NCBI GenBank assembly: GCA_020847425.1
Contig: JADLCC010000120.1
Location: 1 to 40,578, forward strand
Direction: 5' to 3'
DNA from: Saprospiraceae bacterium
GTDB lineage: Bacteria > Bacteroidota > Bacteroidia > Chitinophagales > Saprospiraceae
DNA length: 40,578 nucleotides
Shown: positions 26,707-35,994 of the stretch, piece by piece
Position numbering within the stretch: the first letter of the stretch is position 1
How the letters are laid out: every line of letters begins with the position of its first letter
The notes under the pieces: model-generated
The model's input: only the letters and a program-made list of their open reading frames with translations
The model's database searches: none
Told to the model about the DNA's origin: nothing
Position numbers and translations under genes: made by a program

Positions 26707-27573
26707 CTACTCTTTAATCTGCCCCAAAAGGCTGAAAGCAGCATCTCTTCTAGGATGATTGCCATTCCCAACAATACTCTCCAACGCTGCCCTTGCCGAC
26801 TCATCTTTGCCTTGCATCACAAATGCCAGTGCAAGTAGCCAATCTGCCTCATCAACTACTTTCCGGTCTCCCTGTCGCAACGGGAACAAGGCCTCCATTG
26901 CCGAAGCGGGTCGATGCAATTGAAGTAAGCAAGCCGCCCGGACCAATTCTGCCGAAGGTGTGGCTCCCTTGTCGGCAATCAGCCCTTCCAGGGTGCTGTA
27001 GTATTTATTGAAATCGCGTGCTTCCCAGTATTTATTCAGAACCGCCATGTTCATAAATGCGTAAGGGGAATAATTGGACAAAAAAGAGTCCGCGAGAGCG
27101 ATTCCCGCAGTCGGCAAGATCTCCTGAGCCGGCATGCTTCTGAATACCGGAGCTGTGGGGCCAGATATCGGATCAGGTCCGCGGGCAATGGGTTGCCGGG
27201 AAAGATCCCGAGGATTTTCCCTGGAAGGAGCCGGGGCCGGATTTTCTTTACTTTTCTCCCAGGGCTCGATTAGTTGATTATTCGGCGGAGCCTCCGGCTC
27301 ATGCTTGTACATTTTCCACCATACCAGCCCACCAATTCCCAATACACCTGCACATACCCAAATTGCAATCCACCACCGCCGCCGCCCGGCCCTTCTCCGC
27401 AACACCCCCTCCACCTGCCGCGACATCCCGACCCGCCGCAAGGCCTGCCAGGCGGGGCGCAATTGCTCCATCTCGGCCCGCAGATCCGGGTTTTCAGCCA
27501 GATCCCGCTCGAATCGGGCCCGCTCGGCCTCGGTCAATTCGTTGTTCAGATAGGCTTCTATATCAGGACGCAT
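26707..27573 (-). CDS. Single-pass membrane protein, anti-sigma-like, with C-terminal periplasmic helical region
   Basis: MRPDIEAYLNNELTEAERARFERDLAENPDLRAEMEQL resembles anti-sigma N-termini; RRRAGRRR then TM WWIAIWVCAGVLGIGGLVWW; overlaps the sigma gene by about 11 bp. Confidence 0.8.
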   Translation of the reverse strand: MRPDIEAYLNNELTEAERARFERDLAENPDLRAEMEQLRPAWQALRRVGMSRQVEGVLRRRAGRRRWWIAIWVCAGVLGIGGLVWWKMYKHEPEAPPNNQLIEPWEKSKENPAPAPSRENPRDLSRQPIARGPDPISGPTAPVFRSMPAQEILPTAGIALADSFLSNYSPYAFMNMAVLNKYWEARDFNKYYSTLEGLIADKGATPSAELVRAACLLQLHRPASAMEALFPLRQGDRKVVDEADWLLALAFVMQGKDESARAALESIVGNGNHPRRDAAFSLLGQIKE

Positions 27574-28264
27574 GTTGTTTTTGTTTCCAGTTTTCGGCAA
27601 TAGTGCTCAGTTTTTTCATACACTGGTAACGGGTCGATTTGAGCGAGTCCAACGATTTATAGGCGGTCATCTGCCGGTCGATCTGTTCCTGGTCGGAATA
27701 CCCCTCGAGGTACTTCAGGCGCACCAGGTCGCTACAGGGAGCACCCAGTTTTTTCAGCCAGCACCCGATCAGCTCGGCCTGTTCCTTCCGGTGCATTTTC
27801 CGGATCCAGTCATCATCCGGCAGGTCTATATCGGGATCAAGGGATACCGTTTGACGCCTCGAGTTTTTCCGCAACTCATTCGCCAGCAAATTCCGGCAAA
27901 CGGCTACCAGGTACGTCGTGGGCTGCGACCGTGCGGGATCGAATTCGCCATCGGCAATCTTTTCCAATACAAGAATTCCGGCATCGTGCAGCAGGTTGTC
28001 CACCAGTTCGCGTGACATCCCGCTTTCCCGCACCATCCGCCGTACCAAAGCCTCCGTTTTGGCAAAAAGATACTCGATGGCCGCGCTGTCCCTGCGGCGC
28101 AGGCCGTCCAACAGCACGCCTGGGTCGGCATACCGTCCCGGCTTGCCGGAGAACCATTTTTTGATGGTTTGGGAAAAATTCTGGTTCAAAGCGTCTTCCG
28201 GTTTATTGTCAAAAAGCGTTGTAAGGTAAAGAACAGCCCGTAAAATCAAAATCTTAATTCCCAA
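27563..28264 (-). CDS. RNA polymerase sigma-70 family (ECF-like) sigma factor
   Basis: LLHDAGILVLEKIADGEFDPARSQPTTYLVAVCRNLLANELRK (region 2-like) and C-terminal region-4-like LKYLEGYSDQEQIDRQM. Confidence 0.82.
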   Translation of the reverse strand: MGIKILILRAVLYLTTLFDNKPEDALNQNFSQTIKKWFSGKPGRYADPGVLLDGLRRRDSAAIEYLFAKTEALVRRMVRESGMSRELVDNLLHDAGILVLEKIADGEFDPARSQPTTYLVAVCRNLLANELRKNSRRQTVSLDPDIDLPDDDWIRKMHRKEQAELIGCWLKKLGAPCSDLVRLKYLEGYSDQEQIDRQMTAYKSLDSLKSTRYQCMKKLSTIAENWKQKQHAS

Positions 28265-28277
28265 ATCGCATTTCCCC

Positions 28278-28285
28278 TACCTTTG
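28278..28285 (+). promoter_or_regulatory. Bacteroidota -7 box TAnnTTTG (TACCTTTG)
   Basis: Lies 6 nt upstream of ATG 28292. Confidence 0.55.
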
Positions 28286-28291
28286 CCCCCC

Positions 28292-30106
28292 ATGTTTCGA
28301 CTCCTGCGTTATTTCAAACCCTTTCGGAAACTACTGGCCTTGTCGGTGCTCTGCAACCTGCTGATGTCGCTGTTCATGGTGGTCAGCATACCGGTTTTGC
28401 AGCCTTTTTTGCAAATCCTGTTCAGCACAGGCGAGGCGCAGCCGCTGCCCGAACCGGCCGTAAAAGCCAGTGGTTTTCAAGGCCTTGAACAACAGGTAAA
28501 TGCCTTTTTTTCCAACCTGATCCGGGAGCACGGCCGCGAAGAGGCGCTGCTGATCGTCTGCGGCTTTTTGATCCTGACCTTTTTTGGCAAAAACCTGTTC
28601 CGCTACCTCTCGCTGTATTTCCTGGCGCCGGTGCGCAACGGCATCGTGCGCAACCTGCGGCAAAAACTGGTGGGCAAAATCCTGGACCTGCCGCTTTCCT
28701 ACTTCTCTGAAGCCCGCAAAGGCGACCTCATGAGCCGCATCTCGGCGGATGTGCAGGAAATCGATTTCAGCATCATCGGGGTGGTCGAATCCATGGCCCG
28801 GGAGCCGATCGTGATCCTGGGCAGCCTGACCTTCATGGTCTATGTGTCGCCGCAACTACTGGTTTTTGTGTTCGGGTTAATGTTGTTTTCCGCCCTGATT
28901 ATCGGCGGCCTGGGGCGGTCGCTGCGGCGGCAATCGGGCGAGGTCCAGACCCGTCTGGGCCTCATCGGCGCCATGGTCGAGGAAACCCTCGGCGGACTGC
29001 GCATCATCAAGGGTTTCAATGCCGAGCAGTGGCAACTGGAGCGCTTCGGCCGCGAAAACAGCCGCTACGCCAGCACGACCACCCGGCTCAACCGCCGCAA
29101 AGACCTGGCCTCGCCCCTGTCCGAGTTTTTGGGCATCGGCGCCGTGTCGGTGTTGCTGTGGTTTGGTGCCAAACAAGTGTTTGCCGGCGAGATCACAGCA
29201 GCCACCTTTATTACGTTTTTATACGCTTTTTATAACATTATCGAGCCGGCCAAGCAACTGAGCAGCGCCTCCTACAGCATCCGCAAAGGCCTTGGCGCGC
29301 TGGAGCGCGTGGAGGCAGTACTGGACGCGCCGGTGTCGATCCGCGACGAGCCCGACGCGCGGCCTGTTCCGGCGTTTCGCGACAAAGTAGAGTTTCGAAA
29401 CGTGTCGTTCCGGTACCAAAATGCCGAGCGCGCGGCCTTGCACCAGGTCAACCTCAGCATCCCACACGGCAAAATAGTGGCCCTGGTAGGCGCTTCCGGA
29501 GCCGGGAAAAGCACCATTGCCGACCTCTTGCCCCGGTTTTACGACGTGACCGAAGGAGAAATTTACCTCGACGGTACCGATATCCGCCAGTTGCGGCTGC
29601 GCGAACTGCGGGCCCTCATGGGCATCGTGAGTCAGGAGGCTATTTTGTTCAACGATACCGTGCGCAACAACATCGCCTTCGGCAACGAACAGGCCTCGGC
29701 AGCCGATATCGAAGCCGCCGCCCGGGCCGCCAACGCGCACGACTTTATCTCCGCCATGCCCGAGGGCTACGATACCAATATCGGCGACCGTGGCTCCAAA
29801 CTCAGCGGCGGGCAGCGGCAACGCCTGACCATTGCCCGGGCCCTGCTCAAAAATCCGCCCATCCTTATCCTGGATGAAGCAACCTCGGCGCTCGACAGCG
29901 AGTCAGAGCAACTGGTACAGGCTGCGCTCGACCGACTTTTGCAAAACCGCACCGCCCTGGTCATCGCCCACCGCCTGAGTACGGTGCAGCACGCCGACGA
30001 AATCCTCGTGCTGGAGGCCGGCATGATCGTAGAGCGGGGCACCCACGCCGAATTGCTGGCCAAGGGTGGTATTTACCGCAAACTGGTCGAATTGCAGGCC
30101 TTGTAA
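28292..30106 (+). CDS. ABC transporter, fused permease/ATP-binding (MsbA-like exporter)
   Basis: Walker A GASGAGKST, signature LSGGQRQR, Walker B ILILDEATSALD. Confidence 0.93.
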   Translation: MFRLLRYFKPFRKLLALSVLCNLLMSLFMVVSIPVLQPFLQILFSTGEAQPLPEPAVKASGFQGLEQQVNAFFSNLIREHGREEALLIVCGFLILTFFGKNLFRYLSLYFLAPVRNGIVRNLRQKLVGKILDLPLSYFSEARKGDLMSRISADVQEIDFSIIGVVESMAREPIVILGSLTFMVYVSPQLLVFVFGLMLFSALIIGGLGRSLRRQSGEVQTRLGLIGAMVEETLGGLRIIKGFNAEQWQLERFGRENSRYASTTTRLNRRKDLASPLSEFLGIGAVSVLLWFGAKQVFAGEITAATFITFLYAFYNIIEPAKQLSSASYSIRKGLGALERVEAVLDAPVSIRDEPDARPVPAFRDKVEFRNVSFRYQNAERAALHQVNLSIPHGKIVALVGASGAGKSTIADLLPRFYDVTEGEIYLDGTDIRQLRLRELRALMGIVSQEAILFNDTVRNNIAFGNEQASAADIEAAARAANAHDFISAMPEGYDTNIGDRGSKLSGGQRQRLTIARALLKNPPILILDEATSALDSESEQLVQAALDRLLQNRTALVIAHRLSTVQHADEILVLEAGMIVERGTHAELLAKGGIYRKLVELQAL

Positions 30107-30224
30107 CACCCATTTTGCCAGCACAGCCCCTCCGTTCCTACAGCGGTATGCTACGTAGATGGATAATTTAATCCTTTCCTAAATTTGCCCTCTGGGGCAG
30201 GCGCATTTTCAGGAAAAAGCGGCG

Positions 30225-30232
30225 TACCTTTG
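30225..30232 (+). promoter_or_regulatory. Bacteroidota -7 box TACCTTTG
   Basis: Upstream of the T9SS gene starting at 30297. Confidence 0.5.
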
Positions 30233-30296
30233 AAGCAAATCATACTATTGAAGAAACTTTTAATCGCGCTTGCGCCATTTTAGCATCAACAATCCG

Positions 30297-31472
30297 ATGA
30301 AACGAATGTTATTGGCCGTATTCTCTGCCCTGTGCTTTCATGCCACTGCCCAAATTACCGTCACTGCAGCCACCTTTCCCGCGGCCGGTGATACCTTTCG
30401 CCATGCCTTCGACCTGGCCCCTGGCGGCGCCAATTTCCTGAGCCCTCCAGGAGGTAGTCAGGTGTGGGATTTTTCAAACCTTGGGTTTGAAGAAACCACC
30501 GAAACGGTGTATCAAAACGCCAACAAAGGAGCCAACTTCTCCAGTTTCCCGGGCGCCGAACTTGTCGTGATCAGCAACACCGGCGAAACGTACTACAACG
30601 TCACGAACAACAAGGTCGAACTGATGGGCTATTCCGGAAGCGACCCGGCCAATTTGGGGGTCAATGTGTTGGCTAAATTCGGCCCGGCGATCATCGAACG
30701 CCGCTCACCGCTGAACTTTTTCGATATTAACCAGCAAACGTCCGACCTGACTTTGCCGTTTTCGACCGAAGATTTGCCGCCGCAGTTCGACAGCCTCCTG
30801 TCTAATGTACCGGGTGCTAATTTTGTCGACTCCATCCGCGTGCGTATTAATTTTCAACGCCTGAGCGTAATGGACGGCTGGGGAAGTCTCAAGATTCCCA
30901 ACCTTAGCACCGCTGCTCAGGTCTTGCGCGAAAAACGCCAGGAATATACGACCACCTCTATGGACGTACACGTCGGTTTGCCGGCCCCTTTCGGCGGCTG
31001 GTTTGATATTGCTACGTTTTTCCCCGCTGGCGGAGGACCTTTCGGCGATTTCCTGGGCATCGATACGACTGTCACGTACCGCTACCAGAGCAATATCGAC
31101 AAAGAAGAACTGGCCGTAGTGACGGTTAGCAATGACCAATCCACGGTTGAAACCGTTCGATTCAAAAATATCGACGCCGTTACCTCCAGCCCCGAAGAAG
31201 ACGCTCCCGGTACTGCCGGCGTACAAGCCTTCCCGAACCCGGCCGTTCAATGGGTGCGCTTCGATTGTACCAACCTGCCCTCTGACCAGTACACCCTCAA
31301 GATTTTCAATATCGTCGGGAAAGTCGTTTGGAAAGACAATTTCAACATGGCCGGCAACCGCTCCATCCGGGTCGATTTGGATGATTTCAAAAAAGGCACC
31401 TACCTGTACAGCCTGGTCAATGAAGAAGGCACCATCATTGGCACCAAGCGGCTGGTGGTTGTAAAGCCCTGA
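30297..31472 (+). CDS. T9SS-secreted protein of unknown function
   Basis: Signal peptide MKRMLLAVFSALCFHATAQ; C-term FPNPAVQWVRFDC...FKKGTYLYSLVNEEGTIIGTKRLVVVK. Confidence 0.85.
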   Translation: MKRMLLAVFSALCFHATAQITVTAATFPAAGDTFRHAFDLAPGGANFLSPPGGSQVWDFSNLGFEETTETVYQNANKGANFSSFPGAELVVISNTGETYYNVTNNKVELMGYSGSDPANLGVNVLAKFGPAIIERRSPLNFFDINQQTSDLTLPFSTEDLPPQFDSLLSNVPGANFVDSIRVRINFQRLSVMDGWGSLKIPNLSTAAQVLREKRQEYTTTSMDVHVGLPAPFGGWFDIATFFPAGGGPFGDFLGIDTTVTYRYQSNIDKEELAVVTVSNDQSTVETVRFKNIDAVTSSPEEDAPGTAGVQAFPNPAVQWVRFDCTNLPSDQYTLKIFNIVGKVVWKDNFNMAGNRSIRVDLDDFKKGTYLYSLVNEEGTIIGTKRLVVVKP

Positions 31473-31522
31473 TTGTTAAGCCAGACCACAACATATTTAT
31501 CGCAGGGCTTCAAAGCCAGCGC

Positions 31523-31554
31523 AAAAAAGTCATCCGACTCCGGATGACTTTTTT
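31523..31554 (+). terminator. Rho-independent terminator
   Basis: AAAAAAGTCATCCG-ACTC-CGGATGACTTTTTT. Confidence 0.85.
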
Positions 31555-31566
31555 GATTTTTGCTCC

Positions 31567-32076
31567 ATGCTCAACACACCACGCACAAGCGCCTCAAGGG
31601 CCCGCTGGGCTTTTGTCCTGTACGGACTGGCCTTGGGCTTGCTGCTCGCGGCCCTGCAAGTGGCCCGCTACCGCTGGCTCCTCCTGCACCAGGCGCAGGA
31701 ATGGTACTTTGGGCTGATCGCCTTGTTGTTCACGGTAGTGGGCATCTGGGCCGGCCACCGCTGGCGTAGTGGGCGCAACAGCGCGGTACAAACACCTGTT
31801 GCCCTGGCGCCACCGCCGGCCGACACCTTATCCGGAGCAGAATTAGAGCAAGCCCTCCAAGACCTGGGCCTGACCAGTCGCGAATACGAGGTGCTGCAAT
31901 TGATCGCCGGCGGGCTGAGCAACCAGGAAATCGCCGGCCGGCTGTTTGTGTCGCTCAACACAGTAAAAACCCACACTTCCAACCTGTTTGCCAAACTCGA
32001 CGTGCAGCGCCGCACCCAGGCCGTACAAAAAGCGCAGGCCCTGGGCTTGTTGCCAACGGCTCACCCAAAAGTATGA
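31567..32076 (+). CDS. Membrane-anchored LuxR-type HTH protein
   Basis: Two TM segments, then [52 protein letters not shown]. Confidence 0.9.
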   Translation: MLNTPRTSASRARWAFVLYGLALGLLLAALQVARYRWLLLHQAQEWYFGLIALLFTVVGIWAGHRWRSGRNSAVQTPVALAPPPADTLSGAELEQALQDLGLTSREYEVLQLIAGGLSNQEIAGRLFVSLNTVKTHTSNLFAKLDVQRRTQAVQKAQALGLLPTAHPKV

Positions 32077-32175
32077 TTTCCGCCTGGCGGCGCCCAAATC
32101 ACCCGAAAGTATGGGGGCATTTGCCTGTATTGGGACTTGTTTTGCGCAGCATTTTCACAAAAAAAAGAACTGCAC

Positions 32176-32691
32176 ATGAAACAAATCGTCCTGCGCTACG
32201 GCCTTATTTCAGGCATCATCGGCGCCCTGCTCATGCTTGCCATGACCTCGTACATGCAAAACGACCCCACCCGATTCACCAACGCCGAGTATGCCGGCAT
32301 GGCCGGTATTATCCTGAGCATGATCGTCGTTTATTTTGGGGTTCGGGCTTACCGCGACCAGGTAGGCACCGGCCCGTTTTCGTTTTTTCAGGGCTTTCAG
32401 GTCGGCCTGTTTATCACCTTGATTTCCAGCGTGTTTTATGTGGTCACCTGGATGATCGTGTACCACACGATGATGCCCGATTTTATGGACAAATTCATGG
32501 AATATTCTTTGAACAAAATGAAGGAAGCCGGGGCATCCAGCGCAGAAATTGCAGAAAAAACGGCAGACATGAAGGAGTACAAGGAACTGTACAAAAACCC
32601 GTTGATCGCAGCGGCCATCACCATGATAGAGCCCTTTCCGATCGGGCTGGTGATTACCCTGGTATCGGCCGCTTTGTTGCGGAGGGCCTGA
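32176..32691 (+). CDS. DUF4199 domain-containing membrane protein
   Basis: MKQIVLRYGLISGIIGALLM... FQGFQVGLFITLISSVFYVVTWMIVY; typical DUF4199 layout. Confidence 0.8.
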   Translation: MKQIVLRYGLISGIIGALLMLAMTSYMQNDPTRFTNAEYAGMAGIILSMIVVYFGVRAYRDQVGTGPFSFFQGFQVGLFITLISSVFYVVTWMIVYHTMMPDFMDKFMEYSLNKMKEAGASSAEIAEKTADMKEYKELYKNPLIAAAITMIEPFPIGLVITLVSAALLRRA

Positions 32692-32858
32692 GAGATTGTT
32701 AAAATGGGTTAAAGGCTGTTAGAGAAAGGTGAATGTCGGCGGGCATTTGCCTTTCCCTGTTGGTCGAATGCAACCAGATGGATAATCTTGTTGTCGATTC
32801 GTCAAACTGGAGTGCACAACATCACCATCTGAACAATCCAACCCACAACTTATTTGCT

Positions 32859-33473
32859 ATGCGTACCAAATTCAGCCTTCTGACGATTGCCCTTTTCCTG
32901 AGTATTTTTTCTGCCCAGGCTCAACATGAAGAAACCGTACTGGGCAGCCGCAGCCTCGGCTTTTCCGGCATCTGGGGCGGCTCCCGGCACCAACTCACCC
33001 GCTTTGGCAATACCAACAACTACGTTCACGGCTGGCAATTCGGGCTGGAGTTTGGCAAAGCCCTGCTCGTCAACTTCGGCGGCTACAACCTCCACGATGA
33101 TATTTTGTGGAACAACCAGCCTTCTCAGCGCTTCGACATGAACTGGCGCTCTTTCGGGCTGGGCTACGGCTTCCAGAATTTCCGGGCCGTACACCCCATG
33201 ATCAACGTCGATGCCGGCCGCGGCAAGGTCAAACTCGCCGGCGAAGGAGAAGACCGCGTGTTTGTGATCCAGCCTTCTGCCGGGGTCGAAATCAATGTTT
33301 TCCGCTGGTTTCACGTTGGCATCGAAGGTGGCTACCGCTTTGTAACCGACAGCGACCTGGCCAGCATCAGCGACGAACAACTGTCGGGCGCCTACGGACA
33401 GGTCAGCCTGAAATTTGGTTTCTCCTGGGGCCGGTACCGCCAGGGCAACCACCACCATCGGGACGACGACTAA
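32859..33473 (+). CDS. Predicted secreted/outer-membrane beta-barrel-like protein
   Basis: Signal peptide MRTKFSLLTIALFLSIFSAQAQ; alternating beta pattern; His/Asp-rich C-terminus HHHRDDD. Confidence 0.7.
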   Translation: MRTKFSLLTIALFLSIFSAQAQHEETVLGSRSLGFSGIWGGSRHQLTRFGNTNNYVHGWQFGLEFGKALLVNFGGYNLHDDILWNNQPSQRFDMNWRSFGLGYGFQNFRAVHPMINVDAGRGKVKLAGEGEDRVFVIQPSAGVEINVFRWFHVGIEGGYRFVTDSDLASISDEQLSGAYGQVSLKFGFSWGRYRQGNHHHRDDD

Positions 33474-33610
33474 GGGACTCGTAGCCCAACACAACTACAC
33501 AACTACACAACCGCAGCGGGTGTGCCTTGTTACAGGGCGCACCCGCTGTTGTTGTGTGCCAGCGCGCCGCGCCGCTTTTCTCTCCTGCCGCAACAGTCCC
33601 TAAAAAGGCT

Positions 33611-33618
33611 TATTTTTG
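33611..33618 (+). promoter_or_regulatory. TAnnTTTG box (TATTTTTG) upstream of rocD
   Basis: 84 nt upstream of ATG 33702. Confidence 0.45.
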
Positions 33619-33701
33619 CAGCAAATTCCAACTACGCCAGCACACCACCACTTTCCGGCCCTGCCGGAGATTTGTTCACGTTCAATTACCTGTCCTCTCC
33701 A

Positions 33702-34952
33702 ATGGAAGTCCTGACCACCACCGCTTTTTCCGCCGCCGAATTAATGGAACTCGAAGACCGCTACAACGCGCACAACTACCACCCTATTCCGGTTGTGCTG
33801 GCACGCGGCCAGGGCGTTTATGTCTGGGATGTAGATAACAAGCGTTATTTCGATTTCCTTTCGGCCTACAGCGCAGTCAACCAGGGCCATTGCCACCCGC
33901 GGATCATCGGCGCACTGACCGACCAGGCCCAGCGCCTGACCCTGACTTCCCGGGCTTTTTACAACAACCTCCTGGGGCAATATGCCGAGTTTGTGACGCA
34001 GTATTTCGGCTACGAACGCATGCTGCCCATGAATACCGGCGTGGAGGCCGTAGAAACCGCCATCAAACTCTGCCGGAAATGGGCCTATCAGGTCAAAGGG
34101 GTGCCGGACGGCCAGGCGAAAATTATCTTTGTCGAAGGCAATTTCCACGGCCGCACCCTGAGCGCAATTTCCGCTTCCACCGACCCCAGCAGCCGCCGCA
34201 ATTTCGGTCCCTTTGTTCCGGGCCTCGAAACGGTGCCCTACAACGATATTCCGGCCCTGGCCGCCGCCCTGCAAGACCCCAACGTTGCCGGTTTCCTGGT
34301 AGAACCCATTCAGGGCGAAGCCGGCGTGTATGTGCCGGCCGACGATTATTTGCCGCAGGCATATGCCTTGTGCCAACAACACGGCGTGCTCTTTATTGCC
34401 GATGAAGTACAAACCGGCATCGCCCGAACCGGCAAACTGCTCTGCTGCGACCACTATGGCATCAAACCCGACATGCTGATCCTGGGTAAAGCCCTGAGCG
34501 GAGGCGTGCTCCCCGTGAGCGCCGTACTGAGCAGCCACGAAGTGATGCTCACCCTCAAACCCGGCGAACACGGCTCCACCTTCGGCGGCAATCCGCTGGC
34601 CTGTGCCGTGGCGATGGAAGCCCTGAAAGTGGTGGAAGAAGAGCGCCTTGCCGAAAATGCCGAACGGCAGGGCCAGGTGTTCCGCCAGCGTATGGAAGCC
34701 CTCCAACAACGCCGTCCCGACCTCATCCGGCAAGTGCGCGGCAAAGGCTTGCTCAATGCCGTGTTGATCAATGATTCGGAAGACAGCCATACCGCCTGGA
34801 ATATTTGCCTGGCGCTGGCCGACAAGGGCCTGCTGGCCAAACCCACCCACGGCAACATCATCCGCTTTGCGCCACCGCTGGTGATGAACGACCAGCAACT
34901 CGACGAATGCTGCGGCATTATCGAAAACGTGTTGTCGGTTTTTGAAAAATAA
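33702..34952 (+). CDS. rocD: Ornithine--oxo-acid transaminase
   Basis: [54 protein letters not shown]..., PLP lysine region [20 protein letters not shown]. Confidence 0.92.
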   Translation: MEVLTTTAFSAAELMELEDRYNAHNYHPIPVVLARGQGVYVWDVDNKRYFDFLSAYSAVNQGHCHPRIIGALTDQAQRLTLTSRAFYNNLLGQYAEFVTQYFGYERMLPMNTGVEAVETAIKLCRKWAYQVKGVPDGQAKIIFVEGNFHGRTLSAISASTDPSSRRNFGPFVPGLETVPYNDIPALAAALQDPNVAGFLVEPIQGEAGVYVPADDYLPQAYALCQQHGVLFIADEVQTGIARTGKLLCCDHYGIKPDMLILGKALSGGVLPVSAVLSSHEVMLTLKPGEHGSTFGGNPLACAVAMEALKVVEEERLAENAERQGQVFRQRMEALQQRRPDLIRQVRGKGLLNAVLINDSEDSHTAWNICLALADKGLLAKPTHGNIIRFAPPLVMNDQQLDECCGIIENVLSVFEK

Positions 34953-34969
34953 AGGCTTGACGATCTTAG

Positions 34970-35129
34970 AAACCGTCTGAAAACCCCTAGCGGGCGATAA
35001 GGCGCATCTTTTGCCATCATACGGCAGCTGTTTTTTCGGCAATAGGACATGGCTATTCCCTCAAAAACGAGCCTTGTCTGATACCAAAATCTACACCTTC
35101 TCGCCTCGCAAGGGGTTTTCAGACGGTTT
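34970..35129. mobile_element. MITE-like element (160 bp)
   Basis: Perfect 19-bp TIRs AAACCGTCTGAAAACCCCT / AGGGGTTTTCAGACGGTTT; 5-bp direct repeat CTTAG at 34965-34969 and 35130-35134. Confidence 0.75.
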
Positions 35130-35148
35130 CTTAGGTTTACCAACCCAC

Positions 35149-35182
35149 AACCGGATGATTTTCGTACGAAAATCATCCGGTT
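35149..35182 (+). terminator. 34-bp perfect palindrome, probable rocD terminator
   Basis: AACCGGATGATTTTCGTACGAAAATCATCCGGTT followed by TGTTTTT. Confidence 0.65.
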
Positions 35183-35298
35183 TGTTTTTATACCCGCATC
35201 GGCGACTGGCAGGTTTTTTGTTTCTTATTTTTTAAACTTTCAAAATATTTTGAAAATTCAAAAAATGAAAGTAAACTTGTTCCCTAAAACCAGCTGTC

Positions 35299-35994
35299 AT
35301 GCAAACTTTGGAAAACAAAGTAATCATCTACGACGACGTTTGTCCGCTTTGCCAGGCCTATACCGGCGCTTTTATCAAAATGGGCTGGCTGCACTCCCGC
35401 AGCGGCTTCGCCGAGAGCTCCCCTACCCTGCTGGCCCAAATAGACCTCGACCGCGCCCGGCATGAAATCCCGCTGCACGATACCCAAACCGGCGAGACCT
35501 TGTACGGGCTGGATGCCTTGTTCCTGATTTTGGGCACAAAACTGCCCTGGTGCCGGCCCCTGTTCCGGCAGGCATGGTTCCGGGCAGCCGTCCGGCAACT
35601 CTACCAACTGATCACCTACAACCGGCGGATCATCGCCGGGAGCCGGCCGCCCCAGGAGGGTTTTGACTGTGCCCCCGACGCCAACCTGTTCTACCAGCGG
35701 CTGTACGTGGGGGTGGCCGGCGCCCTGACCGCATTGGTGCTGTGGAACAACCGGGCCGATTGGACGCCGGCGCTGTTGGTTCTGGCGCTGGTCAACGCCG
35801 CACTCCTCCTCTACGGCTGTTGGAAAGCCGCCAGGCCGCTCGTTTTTGCCGGGCACTGGGCTACAGTGGGGCTGCTGCAAGTGGTGCTTTGGGCGATTAG
35901 CCCCATAGCCGCTGCAGGCGTGCCGCTGGCAGCCGCCCTGGGTCTTTGGTGTTGGGGGAAGCGTTGGGATCTGGCTACACAGCGCGAGGTTTAG
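35299..35994 (+). CDS. DCC-family (DUF393) thiol-disulfide oxidoreductase-like membrane protein
   Basis: VIIYDDVCPLCQAYTGAFIKMGWL near the N-terminus; hydrophobic C-terminal half. Confidence 0.7.
   Translation: MQTLENKVIIYDDVCPLCQAYTGAFIKMGWLHSRSGFAESSPTLLAQIDLDRARHEIPLHDTQTGETLYGLDALFLILGTKLPWCRPLFRQAWFRAAVRQLYQLITYNRRIIAGSRPPQEGFDCAPDANLFYQRLYVGVAGALTALVLWNNRADWTPALLVLALVNAALLLYGCWKAARPLVFAGHWATVGLLQVVLWAISPIAAAGVPLAAALGLWCWGKRWDLATQREV

Noticed and set aside
34968-34985. Neisseria-type DNA uptake sequence (CCGTCTGAA)
   Set aside because: Occurs only as part of the MITE TIR, and the host is not a Neisseriaceae member.
33741-35042. 433-aa minus ORF
   Set aside because: Antisense shadow of rocD, which has clear family motifs.
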